Assembly (NCBI RefSeq): GCF_020829645.1
Contig: NZ_JAIVFS010000041.1
Location: forward strand, 1 to 64,000
Direction of reading: 5' to 3'
Source of the DNA: Nostoc mirabile CHAB5784
GTDB lineage: Bacteria > Cyanobacteriota > Cyanobacteriia > Cyanobacteriales > Nostocaceae
Length of the DNA: 64,000 bases
Part shown: in pieces, positions 49,943 to 58,120 of the stretch
Position numbering within the stretch: position 1 is the stretch's first letter
Layout: every line of letters starts with the position of its first letter
Translations under genes and position numbers: made by a program
The notes under the pieces: generated by a model
What the model was told of the DNA's origin: nothing
The model's input: only the letters and a program-made list of their open reading frames with translations
Database searches by the model: none

Positions 49943-50260
49943 ATGCCGTATCTGCTGCTGAAAACCTTGATATCACTCCATTGTGGCAACCCAAGTTCTA
50001 ATGTTTCTTACTTTGAGGTTTTAAAAGCATTTTTAACCTCTGCTTGCGGCTGGCGATCCCTGTTGGAGAAGATGGGCAATACTTTGGGCAAGAGTGGTGA
50101 GTGTTGTGGCGTGATGCTGGAGTTTGAGAATGTGGAGATGACAAATTTGCTCAACTGGTGTCAGATGCGCCGCAGTGGACTGAGTGGATGGCGTGAGAAA
50201 GTTGGGTACAGAAAGCGATCGCTAAAAGGTCAGTTCCTCCCAAGGAAGTGTCTCATATAG
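49943..50260 (+). pseudogene. Decayed coding remnant
   Basis: No single frame is convincing. In one frame at about 50136-50195 the sequence reads GDDKFAQLVSDAPQWTEWMA-stop, which looks like real protein, while the neighbouring frame carries other fragments. It probably derives from the same lost replication gene or a neighbour, broken by several frameshifts. Confidence 0.3.
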
Positions 50261-50540
50261 CAATCATACTTGAATCTTGCTAAGTATACTGAGAAACAAA
50301 CCTTTGTATGGCAAGCTTCTAGCCAATTTGGTTTTTCAGAAATCAAATATGAGTCCTATAGCTGCGTTTATTACTTTTCTGGGCAAGTAAATAATATTCT
50401 AACTAAAGAGAAATCAGGTTTTTCGATTCTTGTTAATTTGGCTAACCATCTCGATGCTTCGTTATAAGATTTGAACTGGTTTTCACTAATACGAAACTGT
50501 TAAAAATCTTGCATTGACAATTTTTTGGAGTTTAAAAAGT

Positions 50541-51170
50541 TCACATCACCGAGTCAAAAATTTGTTGTGCGGTTAGATTCAACTGACAAAAAGTAGGAGA
50601 CACTATAAGGTTTGTTTCTCTAAAGGGTGTCATTTGATATTCACCATCAATAAGTTCACAGACAAAAATAGTAGGAACTTTGGGACTACCAATAAATACA
50701 CGTCCACCCAACGCTGCATAATCCACAATCCAATATTCAGGTATACCCATAGCTTCATAGTCACGAAGCTTATCGTAGTAATCATCCTGCCAGTTGGTTG
50801 ACACTACTTCAACTATTAGTTTGACCGAACTAGCATTATGGATAACTGATTCTTTCTTCCAGCGCGTTTCAGTATCGATAGTTTCTTGATTTAAAACAAT
50901 AATATCCGGTTCGTACCCTGATTTGTCTCGGTATGGTTTAATAATGGATTCTTTTGGTATAGTCCAGATACCGCGCTTACCCATCTCTCTAATTGTGATC
51001 ACTAATTCTTCAATCAAAAAACCAGCTAAATCAGAATGCTCCCCTTTAGGCTTTGGCATCTCCACAATCACCCCATCATGTAATTCATAACCTACTTCTG
51101 AGTTTTCTGGATACCATTCGATAAATTCATCGAAGGTCAGTAGCTTTAGTTCCGATTGTGTTTGACTCAT
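50541..51170 (-). CDS. Uma2-family (DUF820) PD-(D/E)XK nuclease-like protein
   Basis: A 209-residue Uma2/DUF820 protein: LTFDEFIEWYPENSEVGYELHDGVIVEMPKPKGEHSDLAGFLIEELVI, then GYEPDIIVLNQET and VKLIVEVVSTNWQDDYYDKLRDYEAMGIPEYWIVDYAALG. The PD..(x)..LIVEVVS..W...Y..KL pattern is the PD-(D/E)XK active site. The family is vastly expanded in cyanobacteria, occurs often near mobile DNA, and its role is unknown. Coded opposite to its neighbours and intact. Confidence 0.9.
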   Translation of the reverse strand: MSQTQSELKLLTFDEFIEWYPENSEVGYELHDGVIVEMPKPKGEHSDLAGFLIEELVITIREMGKRGIWTIPKESIIKPYRDKSGYEPDIIVLNQETIDTETRWKKESVIHNASSVKLIVEVVSTNWQDDYYDKLRDYEAMGIPEYWIVDYAALGGRVFIGSPKVPTIFVCELIDGEYQMTPFRETNLIVSPTFCQLNLTAQQIFDSVM

Positions 51171-51407
51171 AAAAGTTACTGGATTTATTTTTACTGTTCA
51201 TTTATCCTTTTTATTATGCTAACGAAGCGATGATGCTCCCTTTGAAGGCTGAGTCCTCGTGTAAACCCTGTAACCCACAGCGTACACCCGATCTCAGCCC
51301 CAGCGATCGCCGTTTCTACGTCAATTGAAACAAGTTTATTTAATTTTGAGAGATTAATCAAAGATTAATGAGATATTAAGTTGAAAAACTACTTCAGATA
51401 GAAACTT

Positions 51408-51641
51408 ATGACAACCCAGCAAGAGCTTCAATCTCTTTTTAATAACTTAGATCGCGATCAAGACGGCAAAGTCTCCATCAATGAGCTTTTTTTAAGTCCT
51501 AGCTTAAGTGCAATCATCTCATCAGAAACAAAGACTAGTAGCCCCCAGGAGTTACTAGCACGGTATGATTCAGACGAAGACGGTAGTATTACCTTTGAAG
51601 AGTTAAAGGAAGCCGTTGAGAAAGCAGATAATTTAACCTAG
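51408..51641 (+). CDS. Small EF-hand calcium-binding protein
   Basis: A 77-residue protein with two EF-hand loops: DRDQDGKVSINEL (about 17-29) and DSDEDGSITFEEL (about 52-64), both with complete Asp/Asn/Glu ligand positions. No signal peptide, so it is probably a cytoplasmic calcium sensor. It resembles in size and design the CSE-type EF-hand protein of filamentous cyanobacteria; orthology is not claimed. A hairpin terminator follows at 51681. Confidence 0.9.
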   Translation: MTTQQELQSLFNNLDRDQDGKVSINELFLSPSLSAIISSETKTSSPQELLARYDSDEDGSITFEELKEAVEKADNLT

Positions 51642-51680
51642 CTGTCAAAAAACCCAATACCAAATATCAATACCCAAAAT

Positions 51681-51706
51681 CCCTCAAAGCGCCCACGCTT
51701 TGAGGG
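51681..51706 (+). terminator. Hairpin after the EF-hand gene
   Basis: CCCTCAAAGCG-CCCA-CGCTTTGAGGG, an 11-bp perfect stem with a 4-base loop, 40 bp past the EF-hand stop, followed by AAAAGCAATTTT. The stem is strong but the U-run is imperfect. Confidence 0.6.
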
Positions 51707-52006
51707 AAAAGCAATTTTCATGGTCATTAGTGACTCGCTAGCCCCGATGGATGACCTTGGAGGTGAAAGGCTGGCTTTTTGCGATTGAAAGTTTGCTCAA
51801 CTGCTTGTCGATGCCCCACAGTGGCTTGAGTCTCAAGCCCTTAAATACTTTAAATACTGATTAGACAGCCAGGGGTCTGTCTGCAAAGGCGATTTTATAA
51901 AGAATTTTTAAGAAATTAACATTCTTCAGAAAAGGAAAGACCTAATGCTGAAGTAATCATGTTGAAACCTAATTATTAGTTTTTCAATTTGTTGGAGTCG
52001 AGGATA
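51707..52006. other. 300-bp spacer
   Basis: No gene was seen. There is a short stretch with broken coding look near 51740-51840 (GGTGAAAGGCTGGCTTTTTGCG) and a GGAGTCGAGG ribosome-binding region just before the next gene. Confidence 0.4.
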
Positions 52007-52375
52007 ATGTTGAAGTTCACCTGTTTGATGATTGTTGGGGCAGTATTATCGATTAGTGCGCCGGCTGTGGCTGAAAGTCGTGCGGTTAATATCAGTATTG
52101 GCAGTATTGGTGGTGCCTTAGATAATGGAGCTTTGAGAACAGTTCGTCAGATTATTGGGTTTGGGGTTGGCACTGGCACTGTTGATAAATTCATTGTATA
52201 TAGTCCCAGTACCGGATCTATTCCCATCGAAGGAGGTTTATCTGCTTGTGCTGAAGCTGGCTTCGGCACAAGCAATACAACATTTAATACTTTTATCCAG
52301 CAGTTGCGTTCAATTAATCCCAAACCAGGGACTTTCTACAATGTAGAACTTACCGCAACCTGCAAACAGAAATAA
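52007..52375 (+). CDS. Secreted hypothetical protein
   Basis: A 122-residue protein from ATG 52007, chosen because it places a typical signal peptide at the N-terminus (MLKFTCLMIVGAVLSISAPAVA-ES, cleavage about residue 22) and has GGAG upstream. The mature part is small and Gly/Ser-rich (ISIGSIGGALDNGALRTVRQIIGFGVGTGTVDKFIVYSP), with two Cys residues (ACAEAGF.., ATCKQK) that may pair. No family recognised. Probably periplasmic or extracellular. Confidence 0.72.
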   Translation: MLKFTCLMIVGAVLSISAPAVAESRAVNISIGSIGGALDNGALRTVRQIIGFGVGTGTVDKFIVYSPSTGSIPIEGGLSACAEAGFGTSNTTFNTFIQQLRSINPKPGTFYNVELTATCKQK

Positions 52376-52408
52376 GACGTTTGCACTCAAGCGCCGTAGG
52401 ATGGGCTG

Positions 52409-52510
52409 CAATACGGTTCAGATAAGCTTTTTTCTCCCTCCCTGCAACGCCAGCATCCCCTGCTCCCCCTGCCTACCTCAACGGATAAATTTTTTAACTG
52501 AACCGTATTG
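52409..52510. mobile_element. MITE with CAATACGGTTC termini and 10-bp direct flank repeat
   Basis: A 102-bp element from CAATACGGTTCAG to CTGAACCGTATTG, flanked on both sides by GGATGGGCTG (52399-52408 and 52511-52520), a clean 10-bp target duplication. The interior is pyrimidine-rich. Termini match the element at 16003-16137. Confidence 0.85.
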
Positions 52511-52640
52511 GGATGGGCTGAGGTACCAAGCCCATCCATCGCAGTTACACGTAAGCTCGTAAGCTTAATAGGAATATTTTGCATAATAAGTAAATGTAGG
52601 ATAACTCTACTCACCAAAATGTAGCCATTTCTGAGTCAAT

Positions 52641-53264
52641 ATGAGTGTTCAAGCCGCATACGATAATTGGTCAACCACCTATGATGCTGATCAAAACCTG
52701 ACGCGCGATCTGGATCAAATCGTTACTAAAGAAACCTTAATGCGTTTGAGATGTAAATCAGTCGTTGAAATTGGCTGTGGCACAGGCAAAAATACTTTGC
52801 TCTTATCACAAATTGCCCAAACAGTCTATGCAGTTGATTTTTCAGCAGCCATGATCGAGAAGGCGAAAGAGAAAGTAAATTCAGTCAACGTGACGTTCAT
52901 TACCGCAGACATTACAAACCAATGGATTTGCAGCAACGAGTCTATTGATTTAATCACCTGTAATCTCGTTTTAGAACACATCAAAGATTTGTCAAAAATT
53001 TTTTCAGAAGCCTCCCGTGTACTCGTTCCAGGAGGATACTTTTTCATTTGTGAACTTCATCCATTCAGACAGTATCGAGGCACACAAGCTAATTTTCAAA
53101 GAAATCAAGAAGTGATTGAAATCCCAGCATTTATACATCACCTATCAGATTTTTATCAGGCAGCCAAAAATTTTGGTTTCCGGCTTGAGGGTTTCAACGA
53201 GTGGTGGCATGAGCAAGATCAAAATAAACCACCCAGACTTGTATCGTTCTTATTCAAAAAGTGA
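52641..53264 (+). CDS. Class I SAM-dependent methyltransferase
   Basis: A 207-residue methyltransferase: motif I VVEIGCGTGKNTLLLS (about 40-55), VYAVDFSAAMIEKAKEKV with the acidic residue of motif II, FITADITNQW, IDLITCNLVLEHIKDLSKIFSEASRVLVPGGYFFICELHP (motifs for the Methyltransf_11/UbiE-like group). The substrate cannot be told. It starts shortly after the MITE, is encoded alone, and has no obvious partner. Confidence 0.9.
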   Translation: MSVQAAYDNWSTTYDADQNLTRDLDQIVTKETLMRLRCKSVVEIGCGTGKNTLLLSQIAQTVYAVDFSAAMIEKAKEKVNSVNVTFITADITNQWICSNESIDLITCNLVLEHIKDLSKIFSEASRVLVPGGYFFICELHPFRQYRGTQANFQRNQEVIEIPAFIHHLSDFYQAAKNFGFRLEGFNEWWHEQDQNKPPRLVSFLFKK

Positions 53265-53652
53265 ATCTTACAGCAAATTTTGATCAACCGTGCCACAGAC
53301 AAAAATAATCAGATCATCATTTCTTGGTGAAAATTTGCTTTGAATGCGAAAACCGTAGATACATCTTCAACATATTGCGACTCACTAATAAAATCAAATA
53401 CTCTTAATTGTCAAAACCATAAATTAAAGTAATTCTTTAACGGACTGAGCAAACATAAGACATAAAATTTTCTCTTGACTCCCCCTGCCCCCTGCAAAAA
53501 ACAGTTTGCACCTCCTGAATGACTCCTAAACATTAGAGTTACTTTTTACCAGTTTGAGTTAGGTTGGGCGAATGAGCGCACTGCTTCACTCACAAAGTGC
53601 GATGGCGTAACCGCCCGCCGTTGGCGATCGCTCTTAACCTTAAGGCAAAAAA
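53265..53652. other. 388-bp intergenic region
   Basis: It includes a CTCCCCCTGCCCCCTGC pyrimidine stretch at about 53475-53500 and GCGATGGCGTAACCGCCCGCCGTTGGCGATCG near 53598, a common Nostocales repeat. An open frame on the minus strand (53546-53764) is not convincing. No gene called. Confidence 0.45.
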
Positions 53653-53904
53653 TCACCCAGCTATATCCTTCCCACTCTTGTAGTTCATAGCTCTGGGTTT
53701 CCTCTTGCCTATAGGGACTATTTTCGATTGCTTGGGAGGTTGTGGCGGACGGCATTTCTCGCAATATAGAGGTCGGACACCAAAAGTTTCTCTTTGGGTG
53801 GGTTGCTCACACTGCTTACATACGAAGTTGAAAACGCGAGTGTGAATTTCCCGTTTGTGCGCTCTGACGGTGTACTCTTTGACTTCAATAATTTTGCTGG
53901 GCAT
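53653..53904 (-). CDS. Small zinc-ribbon plasmid protein
   Basis: An 83-residue protein with four cysteines in two CxxC pairs (FNFVCKQCEQPT..LYCEKCRPPQPPK), about 20 residues apart, consistent with a zinc ribbon. It ends in a basic tail (GKRKPRAMNYKSGK). Unknown function; such small Cys-pair proteins are frequent near partition genes on cyanobacterial plasmids. Separated by about 112 bp from parB. Confidence 0.6.
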   Translation of the reverse strand: MPSKIIEVKEYTVRAHKREIHTRVFNFVCKQCEQPTQRETFGVRPLYCEKCRPPQPPKQSKIVPIGKRKPRAMNYKSGKDIAG

Positions 53905-54016
53905 CGGATCTGTAATGGGTGTTCTATTTTTAAGGATAATTTCTAAGCATCAATATATTCGTGCATCTAATTACTAAAACAGTGACAATTAGTTAGCAGA
54001 GGGTAGCGACCGATCT

Positions 54017-55153
54017 TTAATTTTGTTTTAGTACTTTTTCAATTTCTACTAATTTGTGACGTAAGACTTCCTGTAATTCTATTAATTCAGCAGGGTTAGC
54101 TTGCTTGAGTAACTCTAAAGAGAGTTGTTGCAAACGACTAGATGCTTGGGATACTGCTTTTTTCTTCGTATTTTTGGTTACTGCTACCTCGGACTCAGAT
54201 GCTATTACTTCAGCTACTAATTTTCGAGTAGCAACAACAGACAACTTTTCTACTATTACTTTGTGCGTGGTCTCTTCCCTAATAGATTTTGCTTTTTGTT
54301 CAGTCAATCCCAAATTTTTTGCGGAAAGTTTTTGTAGAGCCATTGCATGAACACCTTTAAGTCCTGCTCTTATGGCAAGTTTTAGGTCTTCTACTAAAGA
54401 TAGCATCGGAAAAATATTGGCATCGATAGAAGCAGGATTTAGCTGTAAATCTAAGAGTAGACTTAAGATTGCTTGTTCTGAGTCGCTTAAATCTAAAGAC
54501 TCTAGTTCTTTTTCTTGTTTTTTTGCATCTGCTGTTATTAAATCCACCAGCGATGTTATACGCTTTTGACTATTCAAACGTCGAACTACTGTTGAAAGAA
54601 TACGCGGAATATCTTGAAGTTCTAATCCAGTAATTGTAGACAATTCACGCGCGATCGCCTCGGCTTTATCCAAAGGATTAAGGTCTTCTCGATGTAGAGA
54701 AGTTAGTAGTGCTTTACGATGTAAACCAGTTGGTTCTGGAATAATAACTGCTGACAAGGTTTGCCAACCTAAAGCTTTAGCACTGCGCCAGCGTCGCTCT
54801 CCGTCAAAAATTAATAGATGATTCTCCCTTTGAATCAGAATAACTGGTTGTAACTGTCCATCACTAGTTAAAGAGCGAGACATAGATTCAAGACTTTCAG
54901 TTAAAAATGTTTGTCTAGGTTGTTCTATATTTGGCTCTATTTGCTCAATAGGAATTGACAAAATACCTATTTGTGACTGAAGTTGTGTTCGCAACTCTTC
55001 CAATTGTGTTTCCAACTCGCCAGAATTTTTGTCACGAAGTTCTTCAATCTCTGCTCTTAATTGCTGTATTTCTTCCTCTGCTTCAGATAATTGCTGAGAT
55101 TGCTTCGCACCTGAAAAATAATTTGTCAGATTAGGAGTGTTACGAGCGCACAT
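54017..55153 (-). CDS. parB: ParB-like partition protein
   Basis: A 378-residue ParB-family protein. The N-terminal 60 residues form a coiled coil (SEAEEEIQQLRAEIEELRDKNSGELETQLEELRTQ). The ParB/sulfiredoxin-type domain follows (LSIPIEQIEPNIEQPRQTF, SLTSDGQLQPVILIQRENHLLIFDGERRWRSAKALGWQTLSAVII), with the GERRWRA box that binds CTP in chromosomal ParBs. Then come a helical DNA-binding core (LDKAEAIARELSTITGLELQDIPRILSTVVRRLN) and a C-terminal Ala/Lys-rich stretch. It starts 3 bp after the ParA stop, so the two form one operon; together they segregate the replicon. A matching palindrome lies upstream of parA at 56015-56036. Confidence 0.9.
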   Translation of the reverse strand: MCARNTPNLTNYFSGAKQSQQLSEAEEEIQQLRAEIEELRDKNSGELETQLEELRTQLQSQIGILSIPIEQIEPNIEQPRQTFLTESLESMSRSLTSDGQLQPVILIQRENHLLIFDGERRWRSAKALGWQTLSAVIIPEPTGLHRKALLTSLHREDLNPLDKAEAIARELSTITGLELQDIPRILSTVVRRLNSQKRITSLVDLITADAKKQEKELESLDLSDSEQAILSLLLDLQLNPASIDANIFPMLSLVEDLKLAIRAGLKGVHAMALQKLSAKNLGLTEQKAKSIREETTHKVIVEKLSVVATRKLVAEVIASESEVAVTKNTKKKAVSQASSRLQQLSLELLKQANPAELIELQEVLRHKLVEIEKVLKQN

Positions 55154-55155
55154 AA

Positions 55156-55968
55156 TTATTTTGTCTTTTTAGTTGTCTTAGGTTTTCCAATTAAATTCAC
55201 AATATGAGAAGTAGTTTCTTTAAAATCATCTTTAGCAGGATGACTAGGACGGTAAATATGCAATGGTAAACCTTGACCACTGGCATTGACAAATTCTGCG
55301 CTATCACGGATTGCTGGAAATGCTCGAATCTTCATGTGTTGCAACTGTTCAGGTAATCCTGCAAGCATCTGTCTATGAGTACTTCTGCGAACATCATATT
55401 GATTGGGAACAAATCCTAAAATTTCTGGAGTTGGGTTTAAACGCAAGTATTTGCAATGATAGTAGTACCATTCCAATAAATGTGCCGCTCCTTGAATTGA
55501 TTTGGGTTCTAGCTGTACAGGGATAATAATATGTGTACAAGCGGCTAGAGCCATTAAAGGTAAAGGCCCAAGAGTAGCCGGGCAATCAAAAATAACTACG
55601 TCGTGTGCTAGTGGATAATCTGTTAAACAGTCGGCTAAAAGGTAGGCTCCTCTTTTATGTAACACAAGTTCATCTGCTGTTTGGGTTAATACCATTCCCC
55701 CTTGGCATACGACAACATTATTGGTGTACTGCCTCCAGCAAGGAGTTAATGGCCAAACACCGTCAAATTTATCTTTAAGAACTCCTGCTAAAGTCTGTTC
55801 TGGTTCTGGTGGATTCAAACCACAGAATAATGTTAATGATCCTTGTGGGTCGAGGTCTAGTAGGGCTACATTGTACTTGCGTTTTGCTAGGTCGTAAGCT
55901 AAATGAACTGAAAGTGTAGTCTTACCACTGCCTCCAGCGTTGCTAATCACAGCTAGTCGAATTTGCAT
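55156..55968 (-). CDS. parA: ParA-like partition ATPase
   Basis: A 270-residue ParA/MinD-type P-loop ATPase. The deviant Walker A is SNAGGSGKTTLSVHLAYDLA, without the usual signature lysine (KGG is AGG). Walker A-prime follows (NVALLDLDPQGSLTLFCGL), then VVIFDCPATLGPLPLMALAACTHIIIPVQLEPKSIQGA and FVPNQYDVRRSTHRQML. No N-terminal DNA-binding extension, so it resembles the type Ib/short ParAs. Divergent from the 56100 gene, it is the first gene of the parAB operon and probably represses it through the 56015 palindrome. The lost signature lysine may alter dimerisation. Confidence 0.9.
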   Translation of the reverse strand: MQIRLAVISNAGGSGKTTLSVHLAYDLAKRKYNVALLDLDPQGSLTLFCGLNPPEPEQTLAGVLKDKFDGVWPLTPCWRQYTNNVVVCQGGMVLTQTADELVLHKRGAYLLADCLTDYPLAHDVVIFDCPATLGPLPLMALAACTHIIIPVQLEPKSIQGAAHLLEWYYYHCKYLRLNPTPEILGFVPNQYDVRRSTHRQMLAGLPEQLQHMKIRAFPAIRDSAEFVNASGQGLPLHIYRPSHPAKDDFKETTSHIVNLIGKPKTTKKTK

Positions 55969-56014
55969 GGCTTCACTTTGAGTGCTATTTCCGAATCATA
56001 TATTATGACGCTGA

Positions 56015-56036
56015 GATCATATATCAATATATGATC
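56015..56036. promoter_or_regulatory. Perfect palindrome upstream of parA: operator or parS candidate
   Basis: GATCATATAT-CA-ATATATGATC, 10-bp arms with a 2-bp centre, lies 47 bp upstream of the parA start and 64 bp upstream of the divergent gene at 56100. A half-site (AATCATATATTATGA) lies at about 55994. Plasmid ParA/ParB systems usually have such a dyad in the shared promoter region. Confidence 0.75.
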
Positions 56037-56099
56037 CAAATAAATACAAGTCTTTTTTATTGTGTCTTCCATTTAAGATAGTTTATTAAAGAAGGTTTT

Positions 56100-56618
56100 A
56101 TGGCAGGCATCATGAAATCTACCAAACGACCACCCAAACCACAACAACCAAAGCTCAAATACCCAAGTTCAAAACCAGAACAGATCCCCGCAGCTAATCA
56201 GTCAGAAGGAGAGTCACTAAATGTAACTGATGAGCCAATAGAGTTGACCCAAGATGCACAGGAGGCGATTAACATTACTCTTCTGTGCGATCGCAGTAGT
56301 GCTGATAACTCGTCGCAGCCATTCCAAGGACAGCGAACTTCTAAACCCCGTGTTGAAAACTCAGAATATTCAGAGCGGTTTCAGCATGTAAGATTTCTAG
56401 ACTGCGACAAAGCAGTGAGGCGGATTATATTTGAGTGTTGGTACTGTCAACAGGGCATACTTTGTGAATTTACGGGTGAGCCTGTAGTTGGAGAATATAA
56501 CGGGCGACCTTCAATCATCCAAATTAAGGTTAAGTGCCCCGACTGTGAGCAAACGGCGATTAGGCTGAGTACGGGAGAAGTTCTTTCAACAACAGCGATT
56601 CCTTCTCCTTGGAGATAA
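56100..56618 (+). CDS. Hypothetical protein with zinc-ribbon C-terminus
   Basis: A 172-residue protein. Residues 1-95 are disordered-looking (Pro/Lys/Gln-rich: STKRPPKPQQPKLKYPSSKPEQ). The C-terminal part (RRIIFECWYCQQGILCEFTGEPVVGEYNGRPSIIQIKVKCPDCEQ) has two CxxC pairs about 40 residues apart, suitable for zinc. Divergent from parA across the palindrome, so probably controlled by the same site. No name recognised; it may bind nucleic acid. Confidence 0.65.
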   Translation: MAGIMKSTKRPPKPQQPKLKYPSSKPEQIPAANQSEGESLNVTDEPIELTQDAQEAINITLLCDRSSADNSSQPFQGQRTSKPRVENSEYSERFQHVRFLDCDKAVRRIIFECWYCQQGILCEFTGEPVVGEYNGRPSIIQIKVKCPDCEQTAIRLSTGEVLSTTAIPSPWR

Positions 56619-56625
56619 AAAGTTT

Positions 56626-57621
56626 TCAACTGGCCAAATAATCTTTAATTTTGTCTTGCTCACGTCGTAAAGCTTTGATACCTTGTCCATGAGCAGAGCG
56701 TACCTTGGAATGACTCAGATTGAGTTTTTGTGCAACTTGTTTTGCAGTCAGCTTGTCCTCGCCCTCTAATCCAAACTGTAACATTAAGACAAGACGTTGA
56801 TTTGGCTTCAACGTATCTAATAAATCCTGTAAATCTGACCGGAGACATTCTAGAGCAACATACTCTTGTGCGGAGATTCTTTCGTCAGGTAATATCTCTT
56901 GGAGTTGGTTTTCTTGCTCCTCGCCAATTCCTAGCTCTAAAGAAACTAGCGGACGAAATGCGTTTAGGCATTCGGAAACTTGTTTAGGTGATGCGTCAAC
57001 AGCTTCAGCGATTTCTATAATAGTGGGTGTTCTTCCCAAGCTTTGAAAAAGTTCAATGTGTGTTTTTTTGATTTGGAGCAATCTTTTGGTCAGATCATGG
57101 GGTAGGCGAATAGTGTGGGATTGTTCTGCAACGGCTCTACTAATAGCCTGTCGAATCCACCAGTATGCATAAGTAGAGAATTTATAGCCCCGATTTGGCT
57201 CAAATTTTTCTACCGCTTTCTGTAAACCTATTGCTCCCTCTTGAATCAGATCCAAAAATTCTAGGTTACTCCAACGATATTTTTTAGCGACTGCAACCAC
57301 TAAGCGGAGGTTGGAAGTAATCATTAAATGTTTTGCCAGTTGGCCTTGTTCAAGGATTTGGGTTAATTCTGCTTCTGTTTTATTCACCTCGGCAGAAAGT
57401 TCAGATCCATTTGGAGAACGCTTTAGCCGTTGCACGAGAAGATTTTTTTGCTGCTCAATTGCCAGCATAGACCTTACAAGTCTTGCATAGAAAATTTCCT
57501 GCTCTGGTAATAGCCTATCGATACGACCAATTTCTCGTAGATAAATTCCAAGTGTATCAGAGCCAAAGCTTGCCATCTTACGTAAAGCTAATTTAGACCT
57601 TGACAGTAGAGTATAAATCAA
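56626..57621 (-). CDS. Group 2-type RNA polymerase sigma-70 factor
   Basis: A 331-residue sigma-70 factor; the more likely start is Met17 (57573, MASFGSDTLGIYLREIG). Region 1.2 has SDTLGIYLREIGRIDRLLPEQE, and region 2 has AKHLMITSNLRLVVAVAKKYRWSNLEFLDLIQEGAIGLQKAVEKFEPNRGYKFSTYAYWWIRQAISRAV. Region 3 follows, and region 4.2 reads LTAKQVAQKLNLSHSKVRSAHGQGIKALRR. It lacks a long N-terminal region 1.1, as in cyanobacterial group 2 sigmas. On a plasmid it could drive plasmid genes or reprogram the host; this is inference. Confidence 0.9.
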   Translation of the reverse strand: MIYTLLSRSKLALRKMASFGSDTLGIYLREIGRIDRLLPEQEIFYARLVRSMLAIEQQKNLLVQRLKRSPNGSELSAEVNKTEAELTQILEQGQLAKHLMITSNLRLVVAVAKKYRWSNLEFLDLIQEGAIGLQKAVEKFEPNRGYKFSTYAYWWIRQAISRAVAEQSHTIRLPHDLTKRLLQIKKTHIELFQSLGRTPTIIEIAEAVDASPKQVSECLNAFRPLVSLELGIGEEQENQLQEILPDERISAQEYVALECLRSDLQDLLDTLKPNQRLVLMLQFGLEGEDKLTAKQVAQKLNLSHSKVRSAHGQGIKALRREQDKIKDYLAS

Positions 57622-58120
57622 ACAGTCAACGATGATCTAAATTAATTTCTGCTGCGTTGATAAAAAAGATTTCAAAAAATCCTATTGGGGGCTATATGGG
57701 TGCTATATATACCCCAACAATAGCTTAGGACTTTTGTAAGATTTTGACACCTATATAGGGTATATATAGGTGCTAAATGGGGTATATTTGACTAACTAGC
57801 ATTTTATACCCCATTTAGCCCCCAAGGAGTTATGATAAACTCTTGAGTCTGGAGAACAAAAGGCTCTTGAGCAGAGGAGCAGAGGAGCAGAGGGGCAGAG
57901 GAGAGAATTAAAACAGTTCTTAGTGTTTACTATTTCCTGTTAAAAATGGAGAACTCTGACCTTTAGCAGAATAATTAGTTTTTCTTGCACTGATAATTAA
58001 TAATTGTTAATGCAAACATTTTCTCTTGCTCCTCTGCTCCCCTGCTCCCTTGCCTCTCTGCTCCCCCAAATTATCTAAACAGATAGCTTTCAAAAATCAA
58101 AGTGTATTACCTTTGTCTTT
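57622..58120. other. 499-bp regulatory region upstream of the actin-like gene
   Basis: Between the divergent sigma and ParM-like genes lies a cluster of short repeats and dyads (57688-57818, separately listed), then polypurine AGAGGAGCAGAGGAGCAGAGG (about 57874-57900) and TGCTCCTCTGCTCCCCTGCTCC (58028-58050) tracts that are complementary to each other. It probably contains both promoters and the partition site. Confidence 0.6.
57688..57818. promoter_or_regulatory. Iteron-like and inverted-repeat cluster, candidate centromere (parC) or origin
   Basis: Two strong dyads lie side by side: CACCTATATA-GGGTA-TATATAGGTG (57748-57772) and CTAAATGGGGTATA...TATACCCCATTTAG (57773-57786 with 57805-57818). 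Just before them is GGGGGCTATATGGGTGCTATATATACCCC (about 57687-57715). The motif GGGTATAT/ATATACCC recurs at least four times and GTGCTA(A/T)AT(G/A) three times. Such repeated operators upstream of a parM-like gene are the expected binding site for its DNA-binding partner. Confidence 0.7.
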
